DNA of 64,000 nt, from the NCBI GenBank assembly GCA_001600615.1, contig BCKK01000001.1, positions 1,527,082-1,591,081 on the forward strand, read 5' to 3'. The translations under genes and the position numbers were made by a program. The notes under the pieces are model-generated. The model saw only the letters and a list, made by a program, of their open reading frames with translations, was not told the DNA's origin and ran no database searches. Below are positions 1-10,226 of the stretch, piece by piece. The stretch is from Dioszegia crocea (Eukaryota; Basidiomycota; Tremellomycetes; Tremellales; Bulleribasidiaceae). The number at the start of each line of letters is the position of its first letter. Position 1 is the first letter of the stretch.

Positions 1-808
1 TCGCTCATCTTGATGTCTGAGTCTGATCGGCTGCTAATTATAACAGCGGAGTGGACACCGCACGGTATACCGGAAACATCAATTACATCTCGTTACCCCA
101 ATCATCGCTTGACTTCTGGCGACTGCCAGTCCAGGGAATGACAGTGCAGGGCAATAACGTCGGTCTGGTCAGTCGTTTCTGTTATTTGATACGGACTCTC
201 CATTGATATGACAGAATGCTCCACAAGCTGCCATCGACACGGGAACGACCCTTATTGGCGTTCCTTCATCCGTCATTGCCTCAATCTACGCCCAGATTCC
301 TGGATCCTCAGCCATGTCTGCGTCGTCCGGCTACGAGGGATACTACCAGTACCCTTGCTCGACAAATGTGACTACCACGCTGCAATTTGGCGGGCTAAGT
401 TACGCAATCTCTTCGCAGGACTTCAACTTGGGGGCATTCAACACTCGAGATCCCACAATGTGCACTGGCTGTTTCTTCGAGATGAACCTGTAAGTCGGTA
501 ACGAGCGCATTGTCCTGGTCAATTGCTGACGAGTGCGCAGAAGCAGCCAAAGTCCAGCTCAGTGGATCGTTGGAGCTAGCTTCCTCAAAAACGTCTACTC
601 TACCTTCCGATACAACCCCCCAGCTATCGGCTTTGCTGCACTAGCAGGCAGTGCCAACACCATCACTACTGGCACGGTGGCGAATACCACTACGGGCGGA
701 ACGAGCGGGCGCAGTGGTGCGATGGGGAGCGCGTCACCAATGGCTATTGGAATGGTTGCGGGTGTCGCTGTGCTGTCGGGGGCGGCAAGTTGGGCCGTGG
801 ACTTGTGA
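1..808 (+). CDS. Aspartic peptidase (pepsin family A1), 3' portion, probably GPI-anchored
   Basis: Only the C-terminal part lies in the window. Positions 1-46 read as the end of an intron; exons are about 47-167, 215-489 and 541-808, with clean GT-AG joins. The second catalytic motif of pepsin-like proteases is visible as DTGTT (AAIDTGTTLIGVPSS), and the last exon begins with the typical C-terminal lobe strand (QWIVGASFLKNVYS). After the protease domain comes a Gly/Ser/Thr-rich stretch ending in a small-residue hydrophobic tail (MAIGMVAGVAVLSG), the usual shape of a GPI attachment signal. From the family, this would be an extracellular or wall-bound endopeptidase. GPI anchoring is inferred from the tail only. 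The first catalytic Asp is off the window. Confidence 0.88.
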
Positions 809-1710
809 GCCTTCACCGGCGGGCTAGGTGATAACGCAGTAGTCGCGTGTCGGCGGGCGGAGAGTAGAGTCTGGTCGGGGAGATTGGCGGACGCATTGTA
901 GCTGTAATTAATCATTCTTGCCATCGGCAAATTGTATCATGACTACTCAGTTTGCATGCACAGATTTAGCATTTCCAACAGGGTGCAGGAGAGGAGGTCA
1001 GGTGCTAGAATCTCAACGCTCTTCTGCGCTCAGCAGACGAGACACCACGGCAACGGATCTAATCTGATCTGCGATAAGGCGGCGACTGGCTTGGCGGCGT
1101 AATTTATGGCTGTGTCCACTTTGATGATTCGTATTTCCTCACTTGTCACCTTTAGACTTCATAGAGATCACATCAGAGCGCGTCCTTGCCATCAGTCATC
1201 ACCACAACACGCATTCAACAGCCTTCCGTAACTTTAAACTCTCAAGCAGGATCAGTAGACGCCGAATTTTGGCCACCCAAGTTTCACCTGTACACAATCT
1301 CGAGACAACCTTACCCCTTTGCAGGCCTCTATTCAGGACACCCAACATTGAGACCAGACCGACGAACGGACGAGCCTGAGGCGGGGTCAATCGACGCGCA
1401 GTGTCTGTTTCATACCCACCCAACCCCTCATCCCGATAGATCGGATATCTGGCCAGGAATAGGCTCTCAAACGTGCCAAGGCTGGGGATCTCCTCGTTTG
1501 TGTTTCAAAGGTCCCGATCCAAGTGGAAACATTATTCAAAGGTGGGGACAGGGAAGCTGAGCCATTAAGGCGGTGAGTTTGCTTAGCTCAAATGGGCATC
1601 CTGCGTGTTGGCCTCAGCTGATATACAATCTTTCCCCCTTCGTGCCATTTCCTACTCCCTCGCCACCCATATCTGTCACTCCTGAACGCGTCCGACAATC
1701 ATCTGGCACC
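809..1710. other. Intergenic region before KHA1
   Basis: About 0.9 kb between the protease stop and the KHA1 start, two genes in tandem. It should hold the terminator of the first and the promoter and leader of the second. The open frames here have no recognisable protein content, and I see no clear TATA box or RNA gene. The final 100 bases before the start are pyrimidine-rich, as in many fungal leaders. Confidence 0.6.
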
Positions 1711-4700
1711 ATGCCTCCGCCACCTGCCTTTGTCAACTCGCTTATCCGTCCAGATCTCCATCCGGCCATGTCGGGCATCTTGGAGAAGTCGGTCAGCTTT
1801 GCAGCTGGCAAGCTGAGGGAGATATCCCCTCGCGATATTTCTGTGAGTCGTCTCCAGTCGCGCACGAGCCTATACTGATAGCTCTAGTCTACCATCGTCA
1901 ATGGCGATGACCCAACGAAGGTTGACCCAAGCCATGTATGTTGACCCCTTTCGTTTGGTATCAAAGCTGATTCCCCAGCCCATCACCCTTTTCATCATTC
2001 AACTCCTCATCATCATCGCCTTCACACAGTCGCTAGGATGGGCGTTTCGCTACATCAAGCAGCCAGCCGTCATCGCCGAGGTCATCGGCGGTATCATCCT
2101 CGGTCCCACTGTGATGGGTCGCATCCCCGGCTTTACCCAACATATCTTTCCTCAACCCTCCATAACCTACCTCAACCTCGTCGCCAACCTCGGTCTAATC
2201 CTCTTCCTGTTCCTCATCGGACTCGAGGTTGATGTCGGTGTAATGAAGCGGAATGGCAAAGCGGCGGCGCTGGTCTCGCTTGCTGGCATGATCCTACCCT
2301 TCGGCTTAGGCGCCGCCTGCGCTGTGCCCACCTATAACACCTTTGTTGACACCTCTCGCGTGTCATTCGGCCACTTCCTCCTCTTCGTTGGTGTCGCCAT
2401 GGCCATCACTGCTTTCCCAGTCCTGTGCCGAATCCTGAGTGCGACTAAACTCATCGACACCCGGGTCGGTGTGATTGTCCTTGCGGCTGGAGTGGGGAAT
2501 GACGTTGTCGGCTGGGTCCTGCTCGCTCTCACCCTTGCTCTTGTCAATGCTGGAAGTGGGGTGACTGCAGTCTACATGCTCCTCTTAGCTGTAGGCTGGG
2601 TGGTCATCATGCTTTGGCCGGTCAAGATCGGCTTCAGGTGGTTGGCGAGACGGACGGGCAGTCTGGATCATGGGCCTACACCGGCCATGATGACTGTCAC
2701 GCTGGTCATTGTCTTCATCTCGGCCTTCTTTACGGGCATCATCGGTGAGCTGGTTGGCGTGACGCTCAGAAAGGCTGTTTACTGATGTCGGCAGGCGTTC
2801 ATCCCATCTTCGGAGCCTTCATTGCCGGTCTCATCATTCCTCATGAGGGTGGTTTCGCCATCGCTTTGGTGGAGAAGATTGATGATCTGGTTGCTATGCT
2901 GTTCCTCCCCATCGTAAGTCTACAAACAGATGCGACGGAATATTACGGGTGCTGATCTAATAGTACTTTGTCCTCTCTGGTCTATCCACCAATTTGGGTC
3001 TGCTCGACTCTGGCCTGTCTTGGGGCTACATCATCATGTTCTGCGTCGTTGGGTGGTTCGGCAAATTTGCTGGATGCGCTGCCGCTGCCAAGTGGCTGGG
3101 ATACACTACGAGGGAGAGTGGAGCCATCGGTATGCTGATGAGTTGCAAGGGGTAAGTTCCTAACTATTCACAGATGAATGAGCTGACTTTTAGTCTCGTC
3201 GAGATTATCGTGCTAAACGTCGGTTATAACGCCGGTATCATCGACCAGCGACTCTTTTCCATGTTTGTCGTCGTCGCTGTTATCCTCACCTTCATCACCA
3301 CCCCCTTCACGCTATGGATCTACCCCGAGAGACACCGTGTCAGGGGCAGCGGTTCCCTCGATCAACCCTCTCGACGCAAGGACAAAGAAGGCCACGCCGC
3401 CGGTCTCAGCAACCTGTCTGGCGCTCCAGGCGGGCGAGAGCAAACCGACCGGATCCTCGTTGTCCTGCAGAAGATTGAACATCTTTCTGCTGTCATGTTC
3501 ATCACGCAGATGCTGGAACCGGTATTCAAAGCGCAGAATCCACCCGTCGCCTCGGACAAAGCTCTCATCAAGGCTACGGCGGAGAAACATGTCCCCGGCG
3601 ATGGAGATGTTTCAGACGTTTCGGTCAAATCTTCACCCTCGCACAACTCTACACCACTTCCCACCCTCGCCGAAGACGGAAACTCGGAGCGCGGTCTCCG
3701 CATCGATGCGCTGAAGCTCATCGAGCTCACTGGTCGAACATTCTCGGTCATGCAGTCGGCAGAGAAGGACCAGCTGCTCCTCACCGATGATGCTCTTCAG
3801 CTGTTCAAGCAGTTTGGCCGTTTGAGGGGGTTCGAAATCACTCCACATATCGATATCGTCGGTGCCGATTCATATCCTCAGGCGATTGCCGAGCGGGTCG
3901 TAAATCTCGATTCGGAACTTGTCCTACTTCCATGGACTATCCCCGTCGTCGGTCAATCCAGCATGCTCATTGATCCCACACCCCAGGCTGCTGTCCGCGA
4001 GGGCATTGCCGTCTCACCCTCTACCTCCCCATTCGAGTCAATCTTCGGTGTCGATTCGCACGGCTCGCCGATGTACACCCACTTTGTACGTCGGGTATTT
4101 GCCGAATGTCCGGCCGATATTGCCCTCTTCGTCGATCGGGGTTTCGGCTCATCCAGCAACTTCACACCTGGCGCTGGTCAGCACATCTTCATGCCGTTCT
4201 TTGGCGGACCAGATGATCGGCTGGCGCTGAGGTTTGTGGTGCAGCTTTGTCAGCATGAGGGGGTCAGTGCGACGGTGGTCAAGATTGAGAGGGACGGCGA
4301 GGGCTACTTTGGCGGATCAGGGGGTGACGATGCTGCCAAGCATCAGGCTGCGCTCCAGAACAATCAGTTGACCATACATCCATCGGTATGTCTGGGTCTG
4401 GTTAACATTGAAACGCCAAAGCTGACCGTCCAGCAATCACCACAAATCACAAATAGCATTGTGTCCGAGACCGCCGATGGGATCGCCTGGGAATACTACA
4501 CTTCCCAAGAACATTTCCACCCGGCCAACACTACCACTGCTCTATCTCGAATCGCTTTCCACTCTCTGAAATCCACCAATCCCCTAACGTCCACCCTCAA
4601 CAATGCCGAAGTCACCGCGTCGACTACGTCAGGTCACAACCTCTGGCGCCCGCTTCTCATCGTCACCGGACGAGGACGGCGCGCTGGAGCAATGAATCAT

Positions 4701-4874
4701 GAAAACGAGCTGAATCGGTTGTTGAGCGAGAAGGGGCGGGATCCCTCTGTCGGGGCGGAGCTGAGAAAGACGGTGGGGGACGTGGCGACGAGTCTGATCC
4801 TGGGCGGAGGGAAGGGCAGCGGTGCTAGTTTCCTCGTGCTGGAGAGCGGAGCTGGGAAGGCGGTCATGACATGA
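1711..4874 (+). CDS. KHA1: K+/H+ antiporter, Kha1 family (CPA2 cation/proton exchanger)
   Basis: Exons 1711-1842, 1888-1935, 1979-2744, 2795-2913, 2964-3151, 3194-4385 and 4434-4874, all phase-consistent, give about 961 residues. The N-terminal half is a multi-spanning exchanger domain with the family signatures PAVIAEVIGGIILGPTVMG, GLILFLFLIGLEVDVG and the paired conserved residues in VLAAGVGNDVVGW. A long cytosolic C-terminal region with a Ser-rich linker follows, as in fungal Kha1. Known role: potassium/proton exchange in endomembranes (Golgi in budding yeast), for ion and pH balance. The final intron (4386-4433, 48 nt) is in frame and open, so the reading frame continues if it is retained; I prefer it as an intron because it has a GTATGT donor, a GCTGAC branch site and a CAG acceptor. 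Confidence 0.95.
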
Positions 4875-5628
4875 TTGGAGGCTGTGTGGGATTCCGGGCG
4901 TATAAACGTTTAATACTGTACTTGATATCTGTACGATTTGTCGATCTGTGTGCATATTTGATGAACATGTGTATACTGGTATATCCGCACAGCTGATAAG
5001 AAGTGCGGACCTGTGCGATATCTATCGGGACCCGATGCTATTCATGGCCTTCACCCCGCAACTGTACCTGCACAGCCTCCGATAGGCACGGCCCCTTTAC
5101 CCGCTTCCGGGCCCCCGAACCTCCGTCGCCGACGACCGTGACGCCGCGTACGTCACCCGCGTGTCAATTTTAAACCTCCGTCACTCTAAATTCCTCTTTG
5201 AACCCTAAAAAGGTCCTACGTCCTCCCGCCCAACAATTGCGGCACGCGACCTTTTGGATTCGCAGACGGTCTAAGTATGTAGTGCAGACGCATGGATATA
5301 CGATAGACGGTGCATATCCTTGACCCTCGATTCGAGGCTGTGTCTATACTCATCGGATCACGCTAAAGGGAGGGTACCTTTGACCCACAGGAGTCCAGGA
5401 CCCCCTTTACCACCTTGTCCTCATTCCTTTCCCACCACTTGAACGTTAAACGGACCTTCCCGATACAAAGGCACCGCATGTCAACATCGAGGCACAGCAA
5501 TCTGCATCATCTCATGTCTCAGACATAAGAGTCTCATCTCACTTGATCCCAGCCTCACACATCCCTCATCTCGATCTACCTCCCATCCCACAACAGCTTA
5601 GTTCGTCTAGCACTGGTTCCAGACCGAG
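4875..5628. other. Intergenic region between KHA1 and the orphan gene
   Basis: A 0.75 kb gap between tandem genes. It contains an imperfect palindrome GTGACG-N7-CGTCAC at about 5138-5156, which resembles two CRE/ATF half-sites, and pyrimidine-rich tracts nearer the downstream start. No coding content or RNA gene was recognised. Confidence 0.5.
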
Positions 5629-7057
5629 ATGTCGCTATGTTCTGCTCGACCGGCGATGGTCCCTACCTCTTCCCAATCTCTATCTACCCGAAGATCCTCA
5701 CCATCGATCGATCCTCAATACCAGAACCGATTCTCCACCCGATCTAATTCGCACACATCGCTGTTGGGCCCGGTACTGGAGGACGAGAGTGATCAGTCTT
5801 GCGGTGTGAGACCTACACGCCGATCTGTACACCCGAGTAGCAGCTCGATATCAATGTCGAGGGGGAACTCAACAGAGGAGATGGGGGAATGGATGGTCGA
5901 TGTTATGGCTGTTCAGGGAGGTCGGGAAAAGTGGCTCGAAAGGGAAAGGGTGGTTTTGGTACTTGGAGGTGAATAGATCTCTCCGTGTTTGGAGACTACT
6001 CTATGACTCCTCACATCTCTGGAAGCTTGTGAACATCGCTGATCTTGCAGAATGTCCACCAGGAGCACTTGAGCCCCTCATCACCAATCCCTCCTTCGCC
6101 CATTCCATAGTGATCACGACCACACCCTTAAAACCCGCAAATATCTACCCCACGATTCACATCCTAGCATCAGCAGATCTCGAAGATGCGGTCGGCGAAG
6201 CCACCTCGGTATCTGCGGCTTTCCGAAAGAAGAACAAGAAGAAGCTCAGATCGAGCTCTTCATCTTCACCCCAAAACCCTGCTCCCTTCGATGCCGTCCT
6301 CCATTTCCTTCCTTCCCCTCTACACTTCGATCCCACATTAGCGCTACAGCGTATGCTACGAGAGGCGATCATGGCTACTACAGTCGCGACCGCCTCTCTT
6401 GCTTCCTACACACATTCCTCACGACCAATAAAGAAATCGAAAGGCGATACATCACCCACATCCGATCTGGCCATACCCCTCGTGCACGTCATTCCAGCCG
6501 GCTCGCCGGGCGCTCTACCCGTGGTCATCGAGCGATATCTCCTTCAACTCCTCCCCACCCTAGCTGCAGAGCCCTACTCCCGCATCATCCGTCCCCTTGT
6601 CCTCTCCTCCTCAACATGGCATACTCGGGCTGTCCCCTTCGCCTCACATCTACCTGCGATCGATTCGATCCTCTTTGGCGGACTGAACCCTGTGCCAGGT
6701 CCCACACGTACACTCATCTCTTCGTGGGATAGAGTGGTCCCTTCGTCGTCAATCCTCGCCTCACCGATAGACCCCAGCTGGGGCTTTGACGGGGATATGG
6801 ACAGGCGAGGATCATCTGCATCTTCCACGTCGTCTTTCGGTCAGCACGAGGTGATGACGCCGAGCACCGGATCCTGCGCTGATGTGAGCGATACCATCAG
6901 GCCGGCGTCTCTCCCTCCATCCAGGCTGAGCTACGTCGAGACGTTTGAGAATGAGGATGAGGAAGTAGGGATGGGAGAGACAATCGGCAAGAAGCAGGGT
7001 CGAGGGATGTTTGGGTGGATGAGGCGAAGGTCATCACAAAGGGAGACAGGGTTATGA
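5629..7057 (+). CDS. Hypothetical protein, unrecognised, Ser-rich
   Basis: Two exons, 5629-5968 and 6051-7057, join in phase to about 448 residues. The 82 bp intron is longer than most here. The N-terminal third is Ser/Arg/Pro-rich and looks disordered. The middle, from about residue 105 to 330, is better behaved (VVLVLGECPPGALEPL, then SIVITTTPLKPANIYPTIHI and a Leu-rich stretch FDAVLHFLPSPLHFDP), suggesting an alpha/beta fold that begins before the intron. The C-terminal 100 residues are Ser-rich with an acidic patch and a basic end. I do not recognise the family. It is probably conserved in tremellomycetes, but that is inference. An upstream exon cannot be excluded. Confidence 0.7.
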
Positions 7058-7235
7058 GTGCATTCTGTACTTGTTTTCGTTCATTTTTATGCCTCAGATG
7101 TAGCACTAATATAGCAATGCCGTTTCGATATGCATGTCGAGTATCCTCGCATAAAGTCTCTTTCAGCACATTGAACACGACAGCAGTCACATAGGTTATA
7201 CAACAAAAGGATTTCTGTCTCCCCCCTCACTCCCG

Positions 7236-8610
7236 CTAAAGTCCCGTAAGAGGTTCCAAGCCCAGGCTCATCACGCCCGCCTCTACTTCCCCTTGCCAGA
7301 ACCCTGGTAGATCCCATCCTCCTCCCCGAACTTTACCCTCCCTATCCTCTTTGACCCAAACGACCCAGCTCCGACCGTCGACGTAATCTTCTCTGGGGGT
7401 AAACCAATCCCTATAGCCACCCACAGGCGGATTGTACGGTATGGCGATATATGGTCCCACATAATCCTCCGCCAGTGGGTTCATCGTGTTCTCCTCTGCC
7501 GCCTCCGCATCCACCTTCTTACTCGCCGGTAGCGCCTTGGCAAGACTTGCCGCTCTGTGCGCCTTCGCGGATTCGTGTCTCCCCCTCACTTCTTCCGCCT
7601 TGGCCACCAGTCCCTTGCCCAATGTGTCTATTATTTCCACCTTGATGCGTTCCTCCTCTGTCCGCTCAAATCGCGCCGCTTCTTCAATCATGCGCACACG
7701 CTCTTCCCGCGCCCGCTTCTCGATATCGTCACGTTCGGCTTGTGACAGGATCTCGAGGACCTGACGTTCTTTGTTGGAAGCGATGAGTGAGGTGTTGGAG
7801 CGGGTATAGCTGGCTATGGCCTTTTCGGTGGCGTCGACATCTATTTCGTTGAGGAGGTTGAAGGCTGTCTGTCAGCGACGAGTCTTGACAAGGGAACGAG
7901 CCAGACGGCAGATTTGACCTAGAGCCAGAGGTCGGGGCAGTATATGACAGACACACTCACTCCAATTCTCTACATTCTCCAGATAATCGTCATAATCTCG
8001 CATCTTCTCAAAGTCACTTTCTCGTTTGTTAAATCTACCTCATCAGCAATGATTCATTAGTCCAGTGAAGAAACCTACGTCTCTGCCATCCGTCTTCTGA
8101 CGCTGACCTCCCTCTCCACTCTCAGGTCCTCAAATGTCTGATGTTGGAAATTGGCCTTTCTCAACACGCGGCCACACGTCGGACAGGGCTCTGGACCAAG
8201 CGTGAATAGTCGATCTATACAAGACTCGCACATCCGGTGATAGCACGGTGAGACAAGTAGTCGAAGGGTAGGATTAAATTGACGATCGGTATGGCAGATA
8301 GGACAGACATCTTGTTCTGACTAATCCAATCAGCCCAAATCTTACTTGTATCCTGGACGTCGCCTCGACTCACTGAGAATTCTCCTACCCGCTTACTCCC
8401 ATCTTTAACCCCGGCAAGGTAGAGGTACCCCTCGTCTCCGCCCTTCGCTGCTGGACCTATCCTCGAACCCGACCCGGATGGTCCTCCGCCAGAACCGCTC
8501 CCGCTCGCTCCGCCCCCTCCGGATTTGCGGGGCGCAGATGGCTTTATACCGCGCGCACTGTAGATGCCTTTCCGAGCTGCGGGTACAGCAGTAGAGGCGG
8601 CGGGCGGCAT
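7236..8610 (-). CDS. TFB3: TFIIH/CAK assembly factor Tfb3 (MAT1), RING protein
   Basis: Exons on the minus strand: 8610-8374, 8320-8079, 8034-7961 and 7864-7236, 393 residues. After a Gly/Ser-rich N-terminus the protein has a C3HC4 RING finger from about residue 84 (CPICHTDRQFN, CYHRMCESC, CPTC), followed by the MAT1-specific segment (FEDLRVERE, RRRMAE, DYDDYLENVENWTFNLLN) and a long charged helix with ERQVLEILSQAERD. Known role: bridges the Cdk7-cyclin H kinase module to core TFIIH for transcription and nucleotide excision repair. RAD10, which acts later in the same repair pathway, lies about 9 kb away. The C-terminal half is as expected for the family. The Gly-rich N-terminal extension of about 75 residues is extra. 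Confidence 0.95.
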
Positions 8611-8802
8611 ATCGTTGAAGGCCAGGAAGATAGCTTGTAATAGAGATATGGGAGAGGCAGCAGCTCAGAGGCTCCTTATGGCGGTTCTTATGATGGACGG
8701 CATGCCGTAAGGCTCCTTTTTGGTGGGAATTTGGCACCATGGCCATCTTGCATCTCGCTGTATATTCAACATTTATAATCGATACCAAGGAACATCGCAA
8801 AC

Positions 8803-9438
8803 ATGATAGCATCCACCAGCAGACTACCTATGGTCCTTGCACTATCGAGGGGCTTTGCAGCTTCCTCTCGGACCCTAGCAAAAGCTCCCTTGGCGCCAAC
8901 TGGTAAAGCTTTCCCCGGACTTCGTGTCAACCCGACTAGTCCTATGCTGATCCTTATGCAGCTGATGTCTCCACCCCTATTGAATTATTGACAAAGATCG
9001 GCCGAGGGGCTGAAAAGCGTCTAGCGACCCAAGCCGAAAGCTGGGAATCGTTGAATGGGGCTTGGATTGGTAATGGCGAGGACATAAAGAAGAGTGGACT
9101 GAGCGTACGAGACAGAAGGTAAGTCAGGATATCTCGGTTACGATTGGGGTCATAGTCTGATTGTAGATATGTCCTCTGGGCATTCTCGAGATATTCTCAG
9201 GGTGACGCGATCGACAGCTTCCTCAGTGGACCCAGAGTCGCGAAGAAATTCAGAGGGTGAGTCTATGTGTGCTTTGCCATACGTATCTCGATGCTGATCA
9301 AGTCTTTCCCCTTGTCTACGTCCTTCTACTCTATGTACGCCCTCCACTTCCCGCCTCAAAAATCTACTTCATACCGCTGCTTGAGCCTATACAAACAGAT
9401 GGGGACCTAGAGTACAACATGGCGTGCGGGTAAAGTGA
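8803..9438 (+). CDS. FYV4: Mitochondrial small ribosomal subunit protein mS41 (Fyv4, IGR motif)
   Basis: Exons 8803-8902, 8962-9118, 9167-9256 and 9399-9438. The start is followed by an Arg/Ser/Ala-rich presequence suited to mitochondrial import. The core is the IGR motif domain: TPIELLTKIGRGAEKRL, then WESLNG and a helix ending RDRRYVLWAFSRY. The last exon is only 40 nt and encodes the conserved end WGPRVQHGVRVK, reached by skipping a 142 bp intron (9257-9398). Reading through at 9257 instead hits an immediate stop, and a nearer acceptor at 9302 gives a tail with no family resemblance. Known role: component of the mitochondrial 37S/28S ribosomal subunit. Confidence 0.88.
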
Positions 9439-9618
9439 TTGTTGCTGCCCTTGGGAATGTATTGTATAATGTGCTGGATATATAGTGTCTGGGACAGGTC
9501 AGCGGCTGTCTGGTCTTGGAGCCAATTCCGCTATAACAGACATATAGCACTCACTCTGTGATGGGCTGTGGTCTGCCTCGCCGGGGCCTCACCGGATGGT
9601 CCCATTCGCCCTCCCTGC

Positions 9619-9882
9619 TCATTTCTTCCCCTCGCCTTCCAGCTCTCTTCTCACTTTATCCCAGTCTACGTCATCTAGACCCCCTACTCCATCCGCAATG
9701 GGTCTCGCAGTTGCCCGTGTCTCCCTTGCTACGCCCCACTTCCACGAAACGAGCTCCCTCAAAGTGTGTCCCGGGGGCGGGGCGGATCGTGGATTTGTTT
9801 CGTGTAGATAATACGCCAGAAGACCGGTAAAGACGCCCAAGAGAGGGTCCAGCGTGCGTGAGAGAAGGTATATCTTGGGCAT
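9619..9882 (-). CDS. NCE101: NCE101-like non-classical export family protein
   Basis: A single-exon frame of 87 residues. The N-terminus YLLSRTLDPLLGVFTGLL plus the following AYYLHETNPR is the short transmembrane segment and following motif typical of the Nce101 family, which was linked in yeast to export of proteins lacking signal peptides. A region with HTLRELVSWKW and a charged C-terminus follows. The family is small (about 50-90 residues), so the length fits. The molecular function is poorly defined. Convergent with mS41. Confidence 0.78.
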   Translation of the reverse strand: MPKIYLLSRTLDPLLGVFTGLLAYYLHETNPRSAPPPGHTLRELVSWKWGVARETRATARPIADGVGGLDDVDWDKVRRELEGEGKK

Positions 9883-10226
9883 TGTAGCTGTGATATGGGA
9901 TGATGGATGTTGGGTAGGGGGTATGGATGGGTGTCTATAGATGAGCGGGATCTAAATTGGGTGACGTTTTTGAAACGCCCAGCCAAAAGTCGGCGAGTTT
10001 CAGAAAGGCCAGCAAGGCAATTGTCATGGGGTGAATCAGTCATACATTCACTCAATAACATACAGGTCATATCATCCAGGATATCCTCGTCATACACGCT
10101 GCCCTGATCGCCCCCTTAAAGGAGCAGAAGCATACCTCATTCGACTAGGTCAAGCCAGCAGACACGACCTGTAGAGCCCCGCCGGGTTCTCCGTCCGTGC
10201 AGCATTCGTCATCTCTGGCCCGAAGT
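9883..10226. other. Divergent promoter region NCE101 / sterol acyltransferase
   Basis: A 344 bp gap between the minus-strand NCE101 start and the plus-strand acyltransferase start, so it must serve both genes. No distinct binding site was recognised. Confidence 0.5.

Noticed and set aside
1143..1560. Two overlapping short frames in the gap before KHA1
   Set aside because: No recognisable content and no splice partner; chance frames in intergenic DNA.
3362..3784. A minus-strand frame inside KHA1
   Set aside because: It lies wholly within a well-supported coding exon and has no family resemblance.
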